A stretch of 33,804 nt of DNA from Bacillota bacterium (lineage in GTDB: Bacteria > Bacillota > Sulfobacillia > Sulfobacillales > Sulfobacillaceae): assembly GCA_021821465.1 (NCBI GenBank), contig JAKACM010000045.1, positions 1 through 33,804 of the forward strand, read 5' to 3'. Both the position numbers and the translations under genes were made by a program. This document shows, one piece after another, positions 1 through 8,057 of this stretch. The notes under the pieces were generated by a model, which ran no database searches, was not told the origin of the DNA, and saw only the letters and a list, made by a program, of their open reading frames with translations. Position 1 is the stretch's first letter. Each line of letters opens with the position of its first letter.

Positions 1-123
1 GCGGCTATGGGTACGGAACTCTTTGGACTTATCGTTATGGTCGTTTCGGTTGCGGCGTCATTAAAAAGCCGACAAAAAGATATTCGTCGGTATCAAAATA
101 ATCGCGACAAACGGGAGAAATGA
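1..123 (+). CDS. C-terminal end of a small or partial membrane protein
   Basis: An open frame enters from the left edge and closes with TGA at 121-123. The readable 40 residues comprise a hydrophobic stretch (LFGLIVMVVSVAAS) followed by a strongly basic, polar tail rich in K, R, Q, N and D. This looks like a final membrane segment with a cytoplasmic tail. An internal ATG at 7 could instead make it a complete 38-residue protein, but no ribosome binding site is visible in the few bases before it. Its last 31 bases overlap the 3' end of the convergent gene at 93-785. Function unknown; it could be spurious. Confidence 0.4.
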   Translation, partial: AAMGTELFGLIVMVVSVAASLKSRQKDIRRYQNNRDKREK

Positions 124-785
124 ACAGGAAAGTTATGACCCCATGTTAAGGCCACGTGAACAATAACAAATGCCAATCCTGCCACAATGATGACCCAAAG
201 AACGAGGCCAATGAATTCTCTTAGCCACCGGGGATGGGCTGAGTTTTCTCGAACCTTTTCTTCTGGAGAGTTCCCGTAAGCATAGGAATGCGAATAGGGA
301 GAAGAGTCAACGGGAGGAGGCGGAGGGCTGAAATTTTGAGAACTGCTGGCTTGAGAAACCGGTTCGACGGTTTTGTAGCGCCGGCGGTAAAAGAGGGCGG
401 CGACAATCATCCCCAAGGCAAGACCTACCCCAAGCCATATGATTTGGGGCGCCAAAATCACCCAAGCGAAGGGAGAGGACCAGTGACCTGTCCGGACATT
501 TTGCAGGACACCCAGCAATTGTGCCTCTTTATTAAGATGAGACTTTTCCTGAGCTACGGCGTTCAATTGATTATGCAAACTGGTCAATAATGAATGGGCG
601 GAGGAAAGAGTGGAAATCATCCCCATGAAGTAGGAGGCCGCCAAGGCTACGATTACAACCATACTGAACATGATCCACCATGGCCAATACAAATGGGGAC
701 GTTCAAAATTCCACAATTTTCTTTTGCGCCGGGAGGTGTCTTCGGACGCTTTTGCCGGAGTCATAGAGGAACCGAGTTCGGACAC
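93..785 (-). CDS. Hypothetical membrane protein, three TM segments
   Basis: A 230-residue protein of unknown function. The GTG start has an upstream AAGGAAGGTG box at suitable spacing. Hydrophobic segments lie at about residues 34-58, 107-133 and 192-215. Between TM1 and TM2 is a polar stretch rich in Q, N, E, L and S (about 60-95) that could form a coiled coil outside or inside the membrane. Between TM2 and TM3 is a low-complexity S/P-rich linker with a run of five prolines. The basic N-terminus (RRKRK) suggests it is cytoplasmic. No catalytic motif is recognised. It is convergent with the fragment at the left edge and transcribed alone. Confidence 0.65.
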   Translation of the reverse strand: MSELGSSMTPAKASEDTSRRKRKLWNFERPHLYWPWWIMFSMVVIVALAASYFMGMISTLSSAHSLLTSLHNQLNAVAQEKSHLNKEAQLLGVLQNVRTGHWSSPFAWVILAPQIIWLGVGLALGMIVAALFYRRRYKTVEPVSQASSSQNFSPPPPPVDSSPYSHSYAYGNSPEEKVRENSAHPRWLREFIGLVLWVIIVAGLAFVIVHVALTWGHNFPVHFSRLSRLF

Positions 786-932
786 AGTTTCACCTTCCTT
801 TTCACTATTCTGTTAACATAATACATGGTTCGTCAAGAGGGTCATTTCTAATTATATCCAGCCCTGCCGATTTCAATCAGTTGTTGCCGAGGATGAGGCC
901 GTGAATGGCTGTCTTTTATGTTATGAACCCGC

Positions 933-938
933 TATACT
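933..938 (+). promoter_or_regulatory. Candidate -10 box upstream of the winged-helix gene
   Basis: TATACT lies 34 bases upstream of the ATG at 972. No convincing -35 hexamer is visible at 17 bases, so this is a weak call based on the -10 match and position. Confidence 0.35.
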
Positions 939-971
939 AGCATTGAACGTTTCAAATGAAGAAAAGGTTAC

Positions 972-1256
972 ATGACAGAGGTGAAATACGTGGGACTCAT
1001 CGACAATCCCGGCACTCTAGCCGCTCGGTATCGGGACGCAATTTTAACCAAACGTCTGGCTTCCGGTGCAAGCATCGATCTCGTGCAGGAAGCGCACGAA
1101 TTGGGTATAAAGCTTGCACCTCTTAAACAAGCCATGCAAATTCTTACGACCATGGGGCTCGTGGAATCCGAAGGTCCGGGTCGCGTTCGTGTCAAGAACC
1201 TCAGTACTCAGTCTATACAAGACCTAGATTTTACGCTGACACGGCGACGGTTGTAG
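972..1256 (+). CDS. Small winged-helix DNA-binding protein
   Basis: A 94-residue protein preceded by GAAGAAAAGG as ribosome binding site. Residues about 14-80 have the pattern of a winged helix: ARYRDAILTKRLASGASI (first helices), LVQEAHELGIKLAPLKQAMQ (recognition-helix region) and TTMGLVESEGPGRVRVKN (beta wing). The pattern resembles the N-terminal DNA-binding part of GntR-type regulators, but there is no effector domain, so it is a stand-alone DNA-binding module. It is monocistronic, with a hairpin terminator about 30 bases downstream, and is convergent with the ECF sigma gene. The regulatory target is not inferable. Confidence 0.65.
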   Translation: MTEVKYVGLIDNPGTLAARYRDAILTKRLASGASIDLVQEAHELGIKLAPLKQAMQILTTMGLVESEGPGRVRVKNLSTQSIQDLDFTLTRRRL

Positions 1257-1286
1257 CGTGTAGAATTGGTTCGAAAAATCACGTGG

Positions 1287-1319
1287 GCGCGGTTCTGGGA
1301 CCCGCGCTCCTTTTGTTTT
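1287..1319 (+). terminator. Hairpin terminator between convergent genes
   Basis: GCGCGG at 1287-1292 pairs with CCGCGC at 1302-1307, extended by two pairs around a short loop, followed by TCCTTTTGTTTT. On the minus strand a T5 run lies just beyond the stem, so it may serve both the winged-helix gene and the ECF sigma gene. Confidence 0.6.
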
Positions 1320-1343
1320 GGATCCACGAATATATTACTCTCC

Positions 1344-1952
1344 TTAAGACAACTTTCCGCTCTCAGAAATAAAAAATCTGCCGATGCCTTCTTTTCCGGG
1401 CACTCGCGTTTTGTGTTGCAAGATACGTTTAAGTGAGTTTCTCGCCCGGTGCAACCGAGATTTGACTGCACCTTCAGGTATCTCCAGGATTTCAGCAATA
1501 TGGCGAATAGACAGATCCTCAATATCCCGCATGATAATCAAGGACCGCTGAGAGAAAGGCAGTTGACTTAAGCTATGACGAACCAAGGCGTCTTTAAGCG
1601 ACTGTTCACAGCCGTTGTCGGGATCGTCTTGGGGATCTTTTGATTTCCATGACGACTCGGGACAAGGGGTCGTTCGCTTTTGGGCGCGAGCCATATCGAT
1701 GATGGTATTCATGGCAATGCGATAGAGCCAAGTGGTAAATTTTGATTCTTTCCGAAAACCCGGCAGATGGGTGAGAACACGAAGCCAGATCTCGGATACG
1801 GCATCGTCGGCTAAAGTTCTGTCGTCTAGCATATGAAAAGCCATACGCCATAATATCGGCCGTGATTCAATGAAGAACTCTTCGATAAACCGGTTGCAAT
1901 TCTCAAGTGGGGCATTATTGGACCCATAGGGTGTTAAGCCAATATCGGGCAC
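1344..1952 (-). CDS. ECF-type RNA polymerase sigma-70 factor
   Basis: A 202-residue group 4 sigma factor. Region 2 (about 30-95) contains LADDAVSEIWLRVL and FTTWLYRIAMNTIIDMARAQ, matching the core-binding and -10 recognition helices. Region 4 (about 125-180) contains LPFSQRSLIIMRDIEDLSI and the helix-turn-helix HIAEILEIPEGAVKSRLHRA. There is no sigma-1.1 or long region 3, as expected for ECF factors. The GTG start is preceded by GAGGAGG at 8 bases. No anti-sigma gene adjoins it on the same strand, which is unusual for this class; it could be controlled by expression level or by a distant partner. The linker between regions 2 and 4 is long and acidic/proline rich. Confidence 0.9.
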   Translation of the reverse strand: MPDIGLTPYGSNNAPLENCNRFIEEFFIESRPILWRMAFHMLDDRTLADDAVSEIWLRVLTHLPGFRKESKFTTWLYRIAMNTIIDMARAQKRTTPCPESSWKSKDPQDDPDNGCEQSLKDALVRHSLSQLPFSQRSLIIMRDIEDLSIRHIAEILEIPEGAVKSRLHRARNSLKRILQHKTRVPGKEGIGRFFISESGKLS

Positions 1953-2182
1953 TATCCGTTCCTCCTCTTTACTATTTCACCCAGACGAGATTTACAACGC
2001 CCCTCTTTTGGCAGCTCATGGCGGGTTCACAAATTTTTTTATGAAAACAGCATATCCAAAGTCTCTGTGCTCCGTCAAATAATTATAGGAGGTGCAAATA
2101 GGGCATCTCTAAAACACTCAAGGTTGTGGGAATTCTTATGCCGACTTTCCTCGGCCATGATACCAAAGAAAGGATGATAACG

Positions 2183-2779
2183 GTGAAAATCAGCGTCATT
2201 TATTATTCTATGACAGGATCGGTTTTTAAACTGGCACAAATCATTGCGGATGGAGCTCGGGAGGCTGGAGCCGACGTAAGGCTCAGGCGTGTTCCGGATT
2301 TGTTGCCGCGTGAAGTAATCGATAGCAATCCACACATCAAAAATGCTTTAGCAGCACAAGAAGAGGTGCCCCTAGCAACTTTGGAGGATTTAGTGTGGGC
2401 AGAAGGCATTGCTTTTGGTTCCCCCACCCGATATGGCAATATGAGCGCCCAGCTGAAGAATTTTTTCGATCAAACCGGACCACTGTGGGCGGAAGGAAAA
2501 CTGGCAGGAAAGGCTGCGGGATTTTTCACCGGGGCCGCTACGATGCATGGGGGTCACGAAACCACGATCTTGACCATGTCCACCTTTGCTTATCATCATG
2601 GAATGATCATTGTGCCCACCGGCTATCTGGTGCCTGCGATTCATGGCACCACCACAGGGGGAAGCCCTTATGGTCCCAGTGAACTCGGCAACAAGAGCGA
2701 ATTGTCGGATGATGAACGAACAATAGCGCTGTTTTTGGGCCGCCGTTTAGCGGAAGTTGCAGGGAAATTAGCACCGTAA
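2183..2779 (+). CDS. wrbA: WrbA-type NAD(P)H:quinone oxidoreductase (flavodoxin fold)
   Basis: An FMN-dependent oxidoreductase expected to reduce quinones by two electrons, limiting oxidative stress in the cytoplasm. The phosphate-binding loop is in ISVIYYSMTGSVFKLA at the N-terminus. FGSPTRYGNMSAQLKNFFDQ and GAATMHGGHETTI are characteristic WrbA-family FMN-contact segments. The preferred start is GTG at 2183, with AAAGGA at 2168-2173 and nine bases of spacing. It gives a protein starting directly at the first beta strand, about 198 residues, the usual family length. An in-frame ATG at 2126 would add 19 residues that do not resemble the family. The gene ends just before a strong hairpin at 2821. 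Confidence 0.9.
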   Translation: MKISVIYYSMTGSVFKLAQIIADGAREAGADVRLRRVPDLLPREVIDSNPHIKNALAAQEEVPLATLEDLVWAEGIAFGSPTRYGNMSAQLKNFFDQTGPLWAEGKLAGKAAGFFTGAATMHGGHETTILTMSTFAYHHGMIIVPTGYLVPAIHGTTTGGSPYGPSELGNKSELSDDERTIALFLGRRLAEVAGKLAP

Positions 2780-2820
2780 ACGACAACGGAAACCATTTGG
2801 CAACATTTCTGTGCGATGAT

Positions 2821-2860
2821 CCTCCAGAATACTCGAGGTAGTGTTCTGGAGGTGATTTTT
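2821..2860 (+). terminator. Strong hairpin: wrbA terminator overlapping the htrA ribosome binding site
   Basis: Bases 2821-2833 pair with 2840-2852 (13 pairs including one G-T) around a six-base loop. TGATTTTT follows. The 3' arm contains GGAGG, the only good Shine-Dalgarno sequence ahead of the protease gene that starts at 2871. Confidence 0.75.
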
Positions 2861-2870
2861 CATCTGCGCA

Positions 2871-3956
2871 ATGTTAAAAACATTAGGAGTGTCCGCGGCA
2901 GGATTTGTGGTCGGAGCCGGGGTGGTAGGCGGAGGAGCCTTGGTTTTGCACACGCATCATAGTGTCGGGGGTTCACCGACCTATCGTAAAGTTGCGACAC
3001 ACACCACACCCACCTTGCCTATTGCACCGGACACGATTTCCAACGTGGTGAAACGCGTCAGCCCGGCCATTGTCAAAGTGGTGGCAACCCACAAGAATGG
3101 GCAAGTCGACATTGGGACCGGGTTCTTTTTGACGTCTTCAGGTGATTTAGTTACCAATGATCACGTGATTTATGGAGCCAATCAGATTAAGGTCCAGGTT
3201 CCGGGATATTCGAAATCCTTTTCCGCACGTGTGATTGGCACGGATTATATTTCCGATGTTGCGGCCTTGAAAATATCGGCCTCCAAACCTTTGCCCACCT
3301 TGCCTTTGGGTAGCTCAGGAGCTACACCGGTGGGAGCTTGGGATATTGCCATCGGTAATCCCTACGATTTAAATCACACCGTGACGGAGGGGGTTGTCAG
3401 TGCCAAAGGAAGACCGCTTACCATTGGCCAACGCCAATATCCGAACTTGCTGCAAACATCGGCAGCCATCAATCCCGGCAACAGTGGGGGGCCGCTTTTA
3501 AACCTCAAAGGGCAAGTGATAGGGATTAATACGGCCGTTTCCACACAAGGACAGGGTATCGGATTTGCGATTCCGGTGTCGACGGTTAAGAAATTGTGGC
3601 CCCAATTGCTGAAATACGGGCATGCACGAATGCCTTGGCTGGGTGTGGCGGTGTTGACGGATAATGCGGCTTTGGCTCATCAATATGGCTTGCCGAGTGC
3701 GAAGGGAGTGGCTATCAATTATATTATTCCTCACAGTGCAGCGCAAAAGGTCGGACTTCAGGCCGGTGAAGTAATCACCGAAATTAATCATCATACGGTG
3801 ACATCGGCCACACAATTGGAGAACGTCATCAATCAGGAGAATGTGGGGCAAAAAATCACGGTAACAGTGGACACCCATCATGGTGCGATATCAAAGACCG
3901 TCACTTTGGGACAGGCTCCGAATGGTCCCATATCTATTCCCCATACCTCGTTTTAA
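2871..3956 (+). CDS. Membrane-anchored HtrA/DegP-type serine protease
   Basis: A 361-residue envelope protease that degrades or refolds damaged exported proteins. Residues 5-27 form a hydrophobic, glycine-rich signal anchor. The trypsin-like domain (about 55-250) has the full triad: His98 in TNDHV, Asp129 in ISDVAALK and Ser205 in NPGNSGGPL. A single PDZ domain follows (about 260-345), matching the HtrA architecture of Gram-positives, with a short cytoplasmic tail. The ATG at 2871 is the only ATG after an in-frame TGA at 2853. It lies 17 bases from GGAGGT, unusually far, and that box is buried in the upstream hairpin. It is followed by a bidirectional terminator. Confidence 0.93.
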   Translation: MLKTLGVSAAGFVVGAGVVGGGALVLHTHHSVGGSPTYRKVATHTTPTLPIAPDTISNVVKRVSPAIVKVVATHKNGQVDIGTGFFLTSSGDLVTNDHVIYGANQIKVQVPGYSKSFSARVIGTDYISDVAALKISASKPLPTLPLGSSGATPVGAWDIAIGNPYDLNHTVTEGVVSAKGRPLTIGQRQYPNLLQTSAAINPGNSGGPLLNLKGQVIGINTAVSTQGQGIGFAIPVSTVKKLWPQLLKYGHARMPWLGVAVLTDNAALAHQYGLPSAKGVAINYIIPHSAAQKVGLQAGEVITEINHHTVTSATQLENVINQENVGQKITVTVDTHHGAISKTVTLGQAPNGPISIPHTSF

Positions 3957-3995
3957 CTGTCAGAATGGCCACGTTTAGTCTCGTCACCTGGGAAG

Positions 3996-4035
3996 AAGAC
4001 GGGGACAATCCTTATTAAGGTGTTCCCCGTCTTTT
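3996..4035 (+). terminator. Bidirectional terminator between htrA and the FAD oxidoreductase
   Basis: AAGACGGGGA at 3996-4005 pairs with TCCCCGTCTT at 4024-4033, with an inner helix closing the loop. The plus strand ends in CTTTT. The hairpin also directly follows the stop of the minus-strand gene at 4043. Confidence 0.8.
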
Positions 4036-4042
4036 GACGTTA

Positions 4043-5233
4043 TTATTCGTTCTGAATGGTCCCTTTGAGTTCACCGGGGTCTTGGTATGTCTTTTGTTTC
4101 TCTATGATTTGGCGCGCCTTAGGGATGCCGTCCCAAACATTCCAGTTAAGTATGCCGACGACTTTTTGGTTGTGTAAATAATAGAGTACTCCTTCCTCTC
4201 CTACCTTCTTCCAGTTCGCAAAAATGTCAAAGCGATAGTCTAAATTGCCAATGGCCTCGTAGCCCAAGGAAAACATGTCTGAATAGAAAAACGGAAGATG
4301 GGTATAAACTTTATTGGCACCGGCCATATTTTCACCGGCTGCACGTCCTTGAGCCAAGGCATTGTCTTCGTGCTCCATCCGGCTTCTTTGGTCGGGATAG
4401 GGATAGGAAAAGGATGCAACATCTCCCGCGGCATAAATATCAGGATCCGAGGTTTGTAAGTATTCATTAACGGTAATGCCATCATTCACGCCAAGTCCTG
4501 CCTTTTGAGCCAAGTCTTGGTTGGGCCTGATGCCAATGCCCGCTATCACAGCCTCGACACGGAATTTTTTCCCGTTTTGGGTTGTTGCCGCAATCAGATC
4601 TCCTTCGCATTTTAGGGTCTCTATCGTGTCGTTGGCAACGAGTTTCACATCGTTTTCCAGATATTTTGCGTCGATGACCTGTTTGAGGTCCTCCGGGAAA
4701 AATCTGTCTACGAGATGGGGTTCAGGATAGATCATCCTCACCTCCTTGTGATTCATGCTTAAGGCGGCGGCAATCTCCGATCCGATGAACCCACCTCCGA
4801 TGACAAGGAACTGTGTTTTGTTCTCAGTTAATCGTCGCAGTAAAAAGTAGTCGTCTAAGGTGCGAAAGTACAAAATAGGCACATCACGAAAAGGCAATTC
4901 CTTGGGTGTTCCACCCGTAGCCAGCAACAACTTCGTATAACCATAGGTATAGCCCCGTTCATCTGTCACAGTTTTATCGCGGGCATTAATAGTGGATACG
5001 GTTGTGGTTAAGTGTTCATCGACGTGAAGATTACGGGTATCGGGGCGCATCCAAATATCTTCCACCCGATCTTCCGTCCAAAGTTTCTTCGATAAAGGAG
5101 GCCGATTATAGACAGGATATCGCTCACTTGAAAAAATGGCCAAATTCCCCTGGCGATCCCGTCTGCGAATGCCCTGAGCCGCAGATAGACTGGCCATACC
5201 TCCGCCGATGATAAGATAGTCGTAATGTTGCAT
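4043..5233 (-). CDS. FAD-dependent NAD(P)H oxidoreductase (ferredoxin/rubredoxin reductase type)
   Basis: A 396-residue two-dinucleotide-binding flavoprotein. The FAD Rossmann motif YLIIGGGMASLSAAQ is at residues 6-20. KLLLATGGTP (101-110) is the conserved ATG motif. The NAD(P) motif FLVIGGGFIGSEIAAAL is at 142-158. The FAD-ribityl motif YAAGDVASF is at 267-275. A C-terminal reductase-like domain of about 80 residues follows. No redox-active CXXC pair is present, so it resembles AIF/ferredoxin reductase/NADH-rubredoxin reductase enzymes and not thioredoxin reductase. The electron acceptor cannot be told. It is transcribed alone from a clear promoter with a leader of about 140 bases. Confidence 0.87.
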   Translation of the reverse strand: MQHYDYLIIGGGMASLSAAQGIRRRDRQGNLAIFSSERYPVYNRPPLSKKLWTEDRVEDIWMRPDTRNLHVDEHLTTTVSTINARDKTVTDERGYTYGYTKLLLATGGTPKELPFRDVPILYFRTLDDYFLLRRLTENKTQFLVIGGGFIGSEIAAALSMNHKEVRMIYPEPHLVDRFFPEDLKQVIDAKYLENDVKLVANDTIETLKCEGDLIAATTQNGKKFRVEAVIAGIGIRPNQDLAQKAGLGVNDGITVNEYLQTSDPDIYAAGDVASFSYPYPDQRSRMEHEDNALAQGRAAGENMAGANKVYTHLPFFYSDMFSLGYEAIGNLDYRFDIFANWKKVGEEGVLYYLHNQKVVGILNWNVWDGIPKARQIIEKQKTYQDPGELKGTIQNE

Positions 5234-5379
5234 CTCTTACCTGCCTTTCCAACATGATAGATATTTTCACTCTCATGGATGCTCGAATCGATAGTCAGGG
5301 GCTTTGGCTCGCCCAGCGAATTTGAGGGGCGTGATGGTTTTGTACTCTGCACCACTTCCCGATGTAGGCATCATTCGGC

Positions 5380-5407
5380 ATTATAGCTTTGTTCTGGCGT
5401 CAATCAA
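5380..5407 (-). promoter_or_regulatory. Sigma-A type promoter for the FAD oxidoreductase
   Basis: Read on the minus strand: TTGATT (5407-5402), 16 bases, TATAAT (5385-5380). Transcription would start near 5373, leaving a leader of about 140 bases before the ATG at 5233. Confidence 0.7.
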
Positions 5408-5510
5408 GGCCATAACCAAATTGTTTCTCACTGCTCTACGAATTACAAGACATTAAAAAGAACTGACAAGCCGAAGATATTTGGGATGGATCCTCGTAAG
5501 AATGTTACCG

Positions 5511-5516
5511 TATAAT
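5511..5516 (+). promoter_or_regulatory. Candidate -10 box for sigH
   Basis: A perfect TATAAT lies 26 bases before the sigH ATG. No clear -35 at 16-18 bases is seen, so dependence on an activator or another sigma factor is possible. Confidence 0.4.
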
Positions 5517-5541
5517 GATAAACCAAAGGAGGAATTAATGA

Positions 5542-6168
5542 ATGGCGGCATTGGCGGCAGGAAAAATTCCGGATTCCAACGATGAATTGCTGGCACGTGA
5601 CAGGGAAGGGGACAATAGGGCAACGGAGGAATTGCTGTTGCGGTATCAAGGGCTGGTTACGGCAAAAGCCCGCTCTTATTTTGTGAAGGGGTTGGAATAT
5701 GATGATCTCCATCAGGAAGGGATGCTTGGGTTGTTGTATGCCATCCGTCATTTTCGTGAAGATCATAATGTGCCGTTTCAAGCGTTTGCAGATCTGTGTG
5801 TGAGCAGGCGGATTATTAGCGCGGTGATTCGCGCGACCAGAAAAAAGCAACAACCCTTGAACACCGCCTTTTCGTTATATCAGTCTCCGTCCGATGAATC
5901 GGATTCCCGTCCATTTATCGGCAAACTGGTCGACCCAGATGCCACCAACCCAGAACGCTGGGTGATGGAACAGGAGAGTCGAGAACGATGGGTGACGCTG
6001 TTGCAAGAACGCCTCACGTCATTGGAACGGGAAGTCCTCAGTTTATATTTGGCTGGCTGCACTTACCAAGAAATTGCCCGGAAACTTGGGCGATCGGCAA
6101 AATCAGTCGACAATGCCCTGCAACGAGTCCGGACTAAAGCCAGCTTTGCACAACACCAGCCACTGTAA
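5542..6168 (+). CDS. sigH: Sigma-H (sigma-30) type RNA polymerase sigma factor
   Basis: A 208-residue sigma factor resembling SigH of spore-forming Firmicutes, which drives early sporulation genes. Characteristic segments are LLLRYQGLVTAKARSYFVKG and DDLHQEGMLGLLYAIRHFRE (region 2, residues 31-73), then AFADLCVSRRIISAVIRATR (81-100) and QPLNTAFSLY. Region 4 has LTSLEREVLSLYLAGCTYQEIARKLGRSAKSVDNALQRVR. A near-perfect AAAGGAGG lies nine bases from ATG 5542; an ATG four bases earlier is out of frame and soon stops. The gene stands alone here, with none of the secE/nusG neighbours seen in Bacillus. Related SigI/ECF factors are less likely given the length and the RSYF motif. Confidence 0.88.
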   Translation: MAALAAGKIPDSNDELLARDREGDNRATEELLLRYQGLVTAKARSYFVKGLEYDDLHQEGMLGLLYAIRHFREDHNVPFQAFADLCVSRRIISAVIRATRKKQQPLNTAFSLYQSPSDESDSRPFIGKLVDPDATNPERWVMEQESRERWVTLLQERLTSLEREVLSLYLAGCTYQEIARKLGRSAKSVDNALQRVRTKASFAQHQPL

Positions 6169-6291
6169 CCAGAATTAGGCCACTACAAACACCTTGTGGA
6201 TATCCATGCGCAGTGCCAAATATTCCTCTTAATTATTCTCTGAGAAAAACTTCAGCAGGAGATCAATTTATGGTAACGATTTCGCAATGTC

Positions 6292-6837
6292 TTGGCTAGA
6301 CAATATGATGAGATGCTCTCAAGCATAGTATCAAGTACCGCCAAGAACCGGGGGAATACTTTGAAGACCATTCATTTCGACCTCTACGGGGGAATTGGTG
6401 AGGTGATTTGCCGTATGGGACGGTATTATCTCCAACACAATGATGACAGGTGGCCGATAGATCCTTTAACCCGCGTGTTTGTCGGATGTCATCTTCTCGG
6501 AACCGTGCAAAGTATCAACCTTCCGCTTCATGTTCGCTGGGGCCATCGACCCTTCTCGTTGCTCTCTCTCAAAGTTCTGGCCTCGGCTCAAGGTAATATT
6601 GAAGTACTGACATCCAGAGCTATGAGCCTGAGAATGGGTCACAATCACATTGAAACCTATCCTGTCTCGGCACAAACTGTTCTTATTGGTCTCTCTCAGC
6701 CCATGGCAGGTCAATATGTCAAGATTTATACTGCATCTGCCATGGACGGCACAGTACTTGCGATTTGCCGATGGAGTGCACTGTCATCGCGTATAATTCT
6801 TAATCGATATTCATTTCGCTATTCTCTTGATTCTTAA
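6292..6837 (+). CDS. Hypothetical protein, unusual start region
   Basis: An open frame of 181 residues, unrecognised. It starts with TTG at 6292, or ATG at 6313. There is no membrane segment; the composition suggests a mostly beta globular protein, for example DLYGGIGEVICRMGRYYLQ and VSAQTVLIGLSQPMAGQYVK. The only good ribosome binding site nearby (CAGGAGA at 6256-6262) serves an ATG at 6270 whose frame closes after nine codons at 6297-6299, overlapping this start. Either the short frame is a coupling leader or a one-base change has separated the true start from the body. No neighbour explains a role. Confidence 0.5.
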   Translation: MARQYDEMLSSIVSSTAKNRGNTLKTIHFDLYGGIGEVICRMGRYYLQHNDDRWPIDPLTRVFVGCHLLGTVQSINLPLHVRWGHRPFSLLSLKVLASAQGNIEVLTSRAMSLRMGHNHIETYPVSAQTVLIGLSQPMAGQYVKIYTASAMDGTVLAICRWSALSSRIILNRYSFRYSLDS

Positions 6838-7117
6838 TGCAGAAACGGTTATTATTTATGCTGTTCACGCGGCTAGGGCAACATCTCACATCCATTGATA
6901 GGTATTTCGACGAAAATATGTGATTGCCTTCACAAAAAACCTCTAAAATAATTCATGGTATTTCCAGGGGAGTGCCGTTGGATTGGCATAAGTCTTTCAT
7001 TATCCATTGAGATAGCAGAAAATTTGAAATAACTAAAAATGGCAGACGCCAGGAAACGTGGGCCAACCCTCTTGCGGAAATACGCCAACAATTTGGATTG
7101 GAAAAGGAGTGGCATAA

Positions 7118-7972
7118 GTGCGATTTGGTTCGTTCAGCTATTGGCTTAAAGATGGGTTAGACAAGGGGTATGCCGTGGCCCAAATCAACATCAATAATCT
7201 GGAATTTGTGCAAGCCATTATCGAAGCTGCCGAAGAAGAGCGTGCGCCCGTTATTTTAGGTGCTAGTGAAGGCGCTTTGAAATATATGGGTCTTGATTAT
7301 GCCGTGGCGATCGCTCAAACGGCTGCAGAACGCAGTAGTGTGCCCGTCATGTTGCATTTGGATCATGGGCCGAACCTGGACTGGGTGCTCAAGGCTATCC
7401 GCGCCGGCTTCTCATCGGTTATGATCGACGCCTCCCGACTCCCGTTGGAAGAAAATATCGCGCTTACTAAACAAGTTGTTGATTTGTGTCATTCATTAGA
7501 TATTGAAGTGGAGGCAGAGCTGGGCCGGATTACGGGGACGGATGACGATTTGACCATAGACGAGCGCATGGCCACCCTATGTCGCCCGGAGGATGCCGAA
7601 CGATTCGTGGGGGAAACGCATGTTGATGCGCTGGCCGCGGCTATCGGGTCGGCTCATGGGCATTATAAGGGGAAACCACAGCTGGATTTTAACCGACTTT
7701 CGGCAATCAGAAAGGCAACAGGGATCCCTTTGGTACTCCATGGCGGTTCCGGAATTCCTGATGACGATGTTCGCGAAGCGATCGGCCTAGGGATAGCCAA
7801 AATGAATATTAATACAGATAACCAAGAGGTTTTTACCGAAAAAGTCCGAGAGGTGCTTCAGGAAAATCCCAAGTTATATGATCCCCGCAAATACCTAGGC
7901 CCCGGCCGAGAAGCAATAAAGGCGATGGTGAAGAAAAAGCTTGCCTTGACCGGTTCCGTAAATCGCGTTTGA
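7118..7972 (+). CDS. fba: Class II fructose-1,6-bisphosphate aldolase
   Basis: A zinc-dependent aldolase joining dihydroxyacetone phosphate and glyceraldehyde 3-phosphate. It is used in gluconeogenesis and, next to phosphoribulokinase, in Calvin-cycle regeneration. HLDHG (80-84) carries the catalytic Asp82 and zinc ligand His83. EAELGRITGTDD (132-143) is the conserved loop, with an acidic zinc-site residue. His180 in GSAHGHYKG and His208 in LVLHGGSGIP complete the metal site. KMNINTDNQ binds the phosphate. The 284-residue length is standard. The GTG start follows AAAGGAGTGG. The phosphoribulokinase gene follows 85 bases later on the same strand. A tagatose-bisphosphate aldolase role cannot be excluded by sequence alone. 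Confidence 0.92.
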   Translation: MRFGSFSYWLKDGLDKGYAVAQININNLEFVQAIIEAAEEERAPVILGASEGALKYMGLDYAVAIAQTAAERSSVPVMLHLDHGPNLDWVLKAIRAGFSSVMIDASRLPLEENIALTKQVVDLCHSLDIEVEAELGRITGTDDDLTIDERMATLCRPEDAERFVGETHVDALAAAIGSAHGHYKGKPQLDFNRLSAIRKATGIPLVLHGGSGIPDDDVREAIGLGIAKMNINTDNQEVFTEKVREVLQENPKLYDPRKYLGPGREAIKAMVKKKLALTGSVNRV

Positions 7973-8057
7973 TCTATAAATAGGAACTAGGCGTCAGTGC
8001 ACTTCACCAACAGTTCGCGCAGGTCTCAAACCCTTAAGAGGACAGGAGGGATTTCGA

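Larger units (their letters stand above)
5234..5541. other. Divergent intergenic region with a long, possibly structured leader
   Basis: This 308-base stretch separates the minus-strand oxidoreductase from sigH. The left two thirds would be the oxidoreductase 5' UTR. It contains complementary segments: 5310-5314 with 5327-5331, and 5278-5282 with 5368-5372, the latter near its extremities. The right part contains the sigH promoter region. No coding frame is convincing. The leader did not match a riboswitch consensus I know. Confidence 0.4.
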
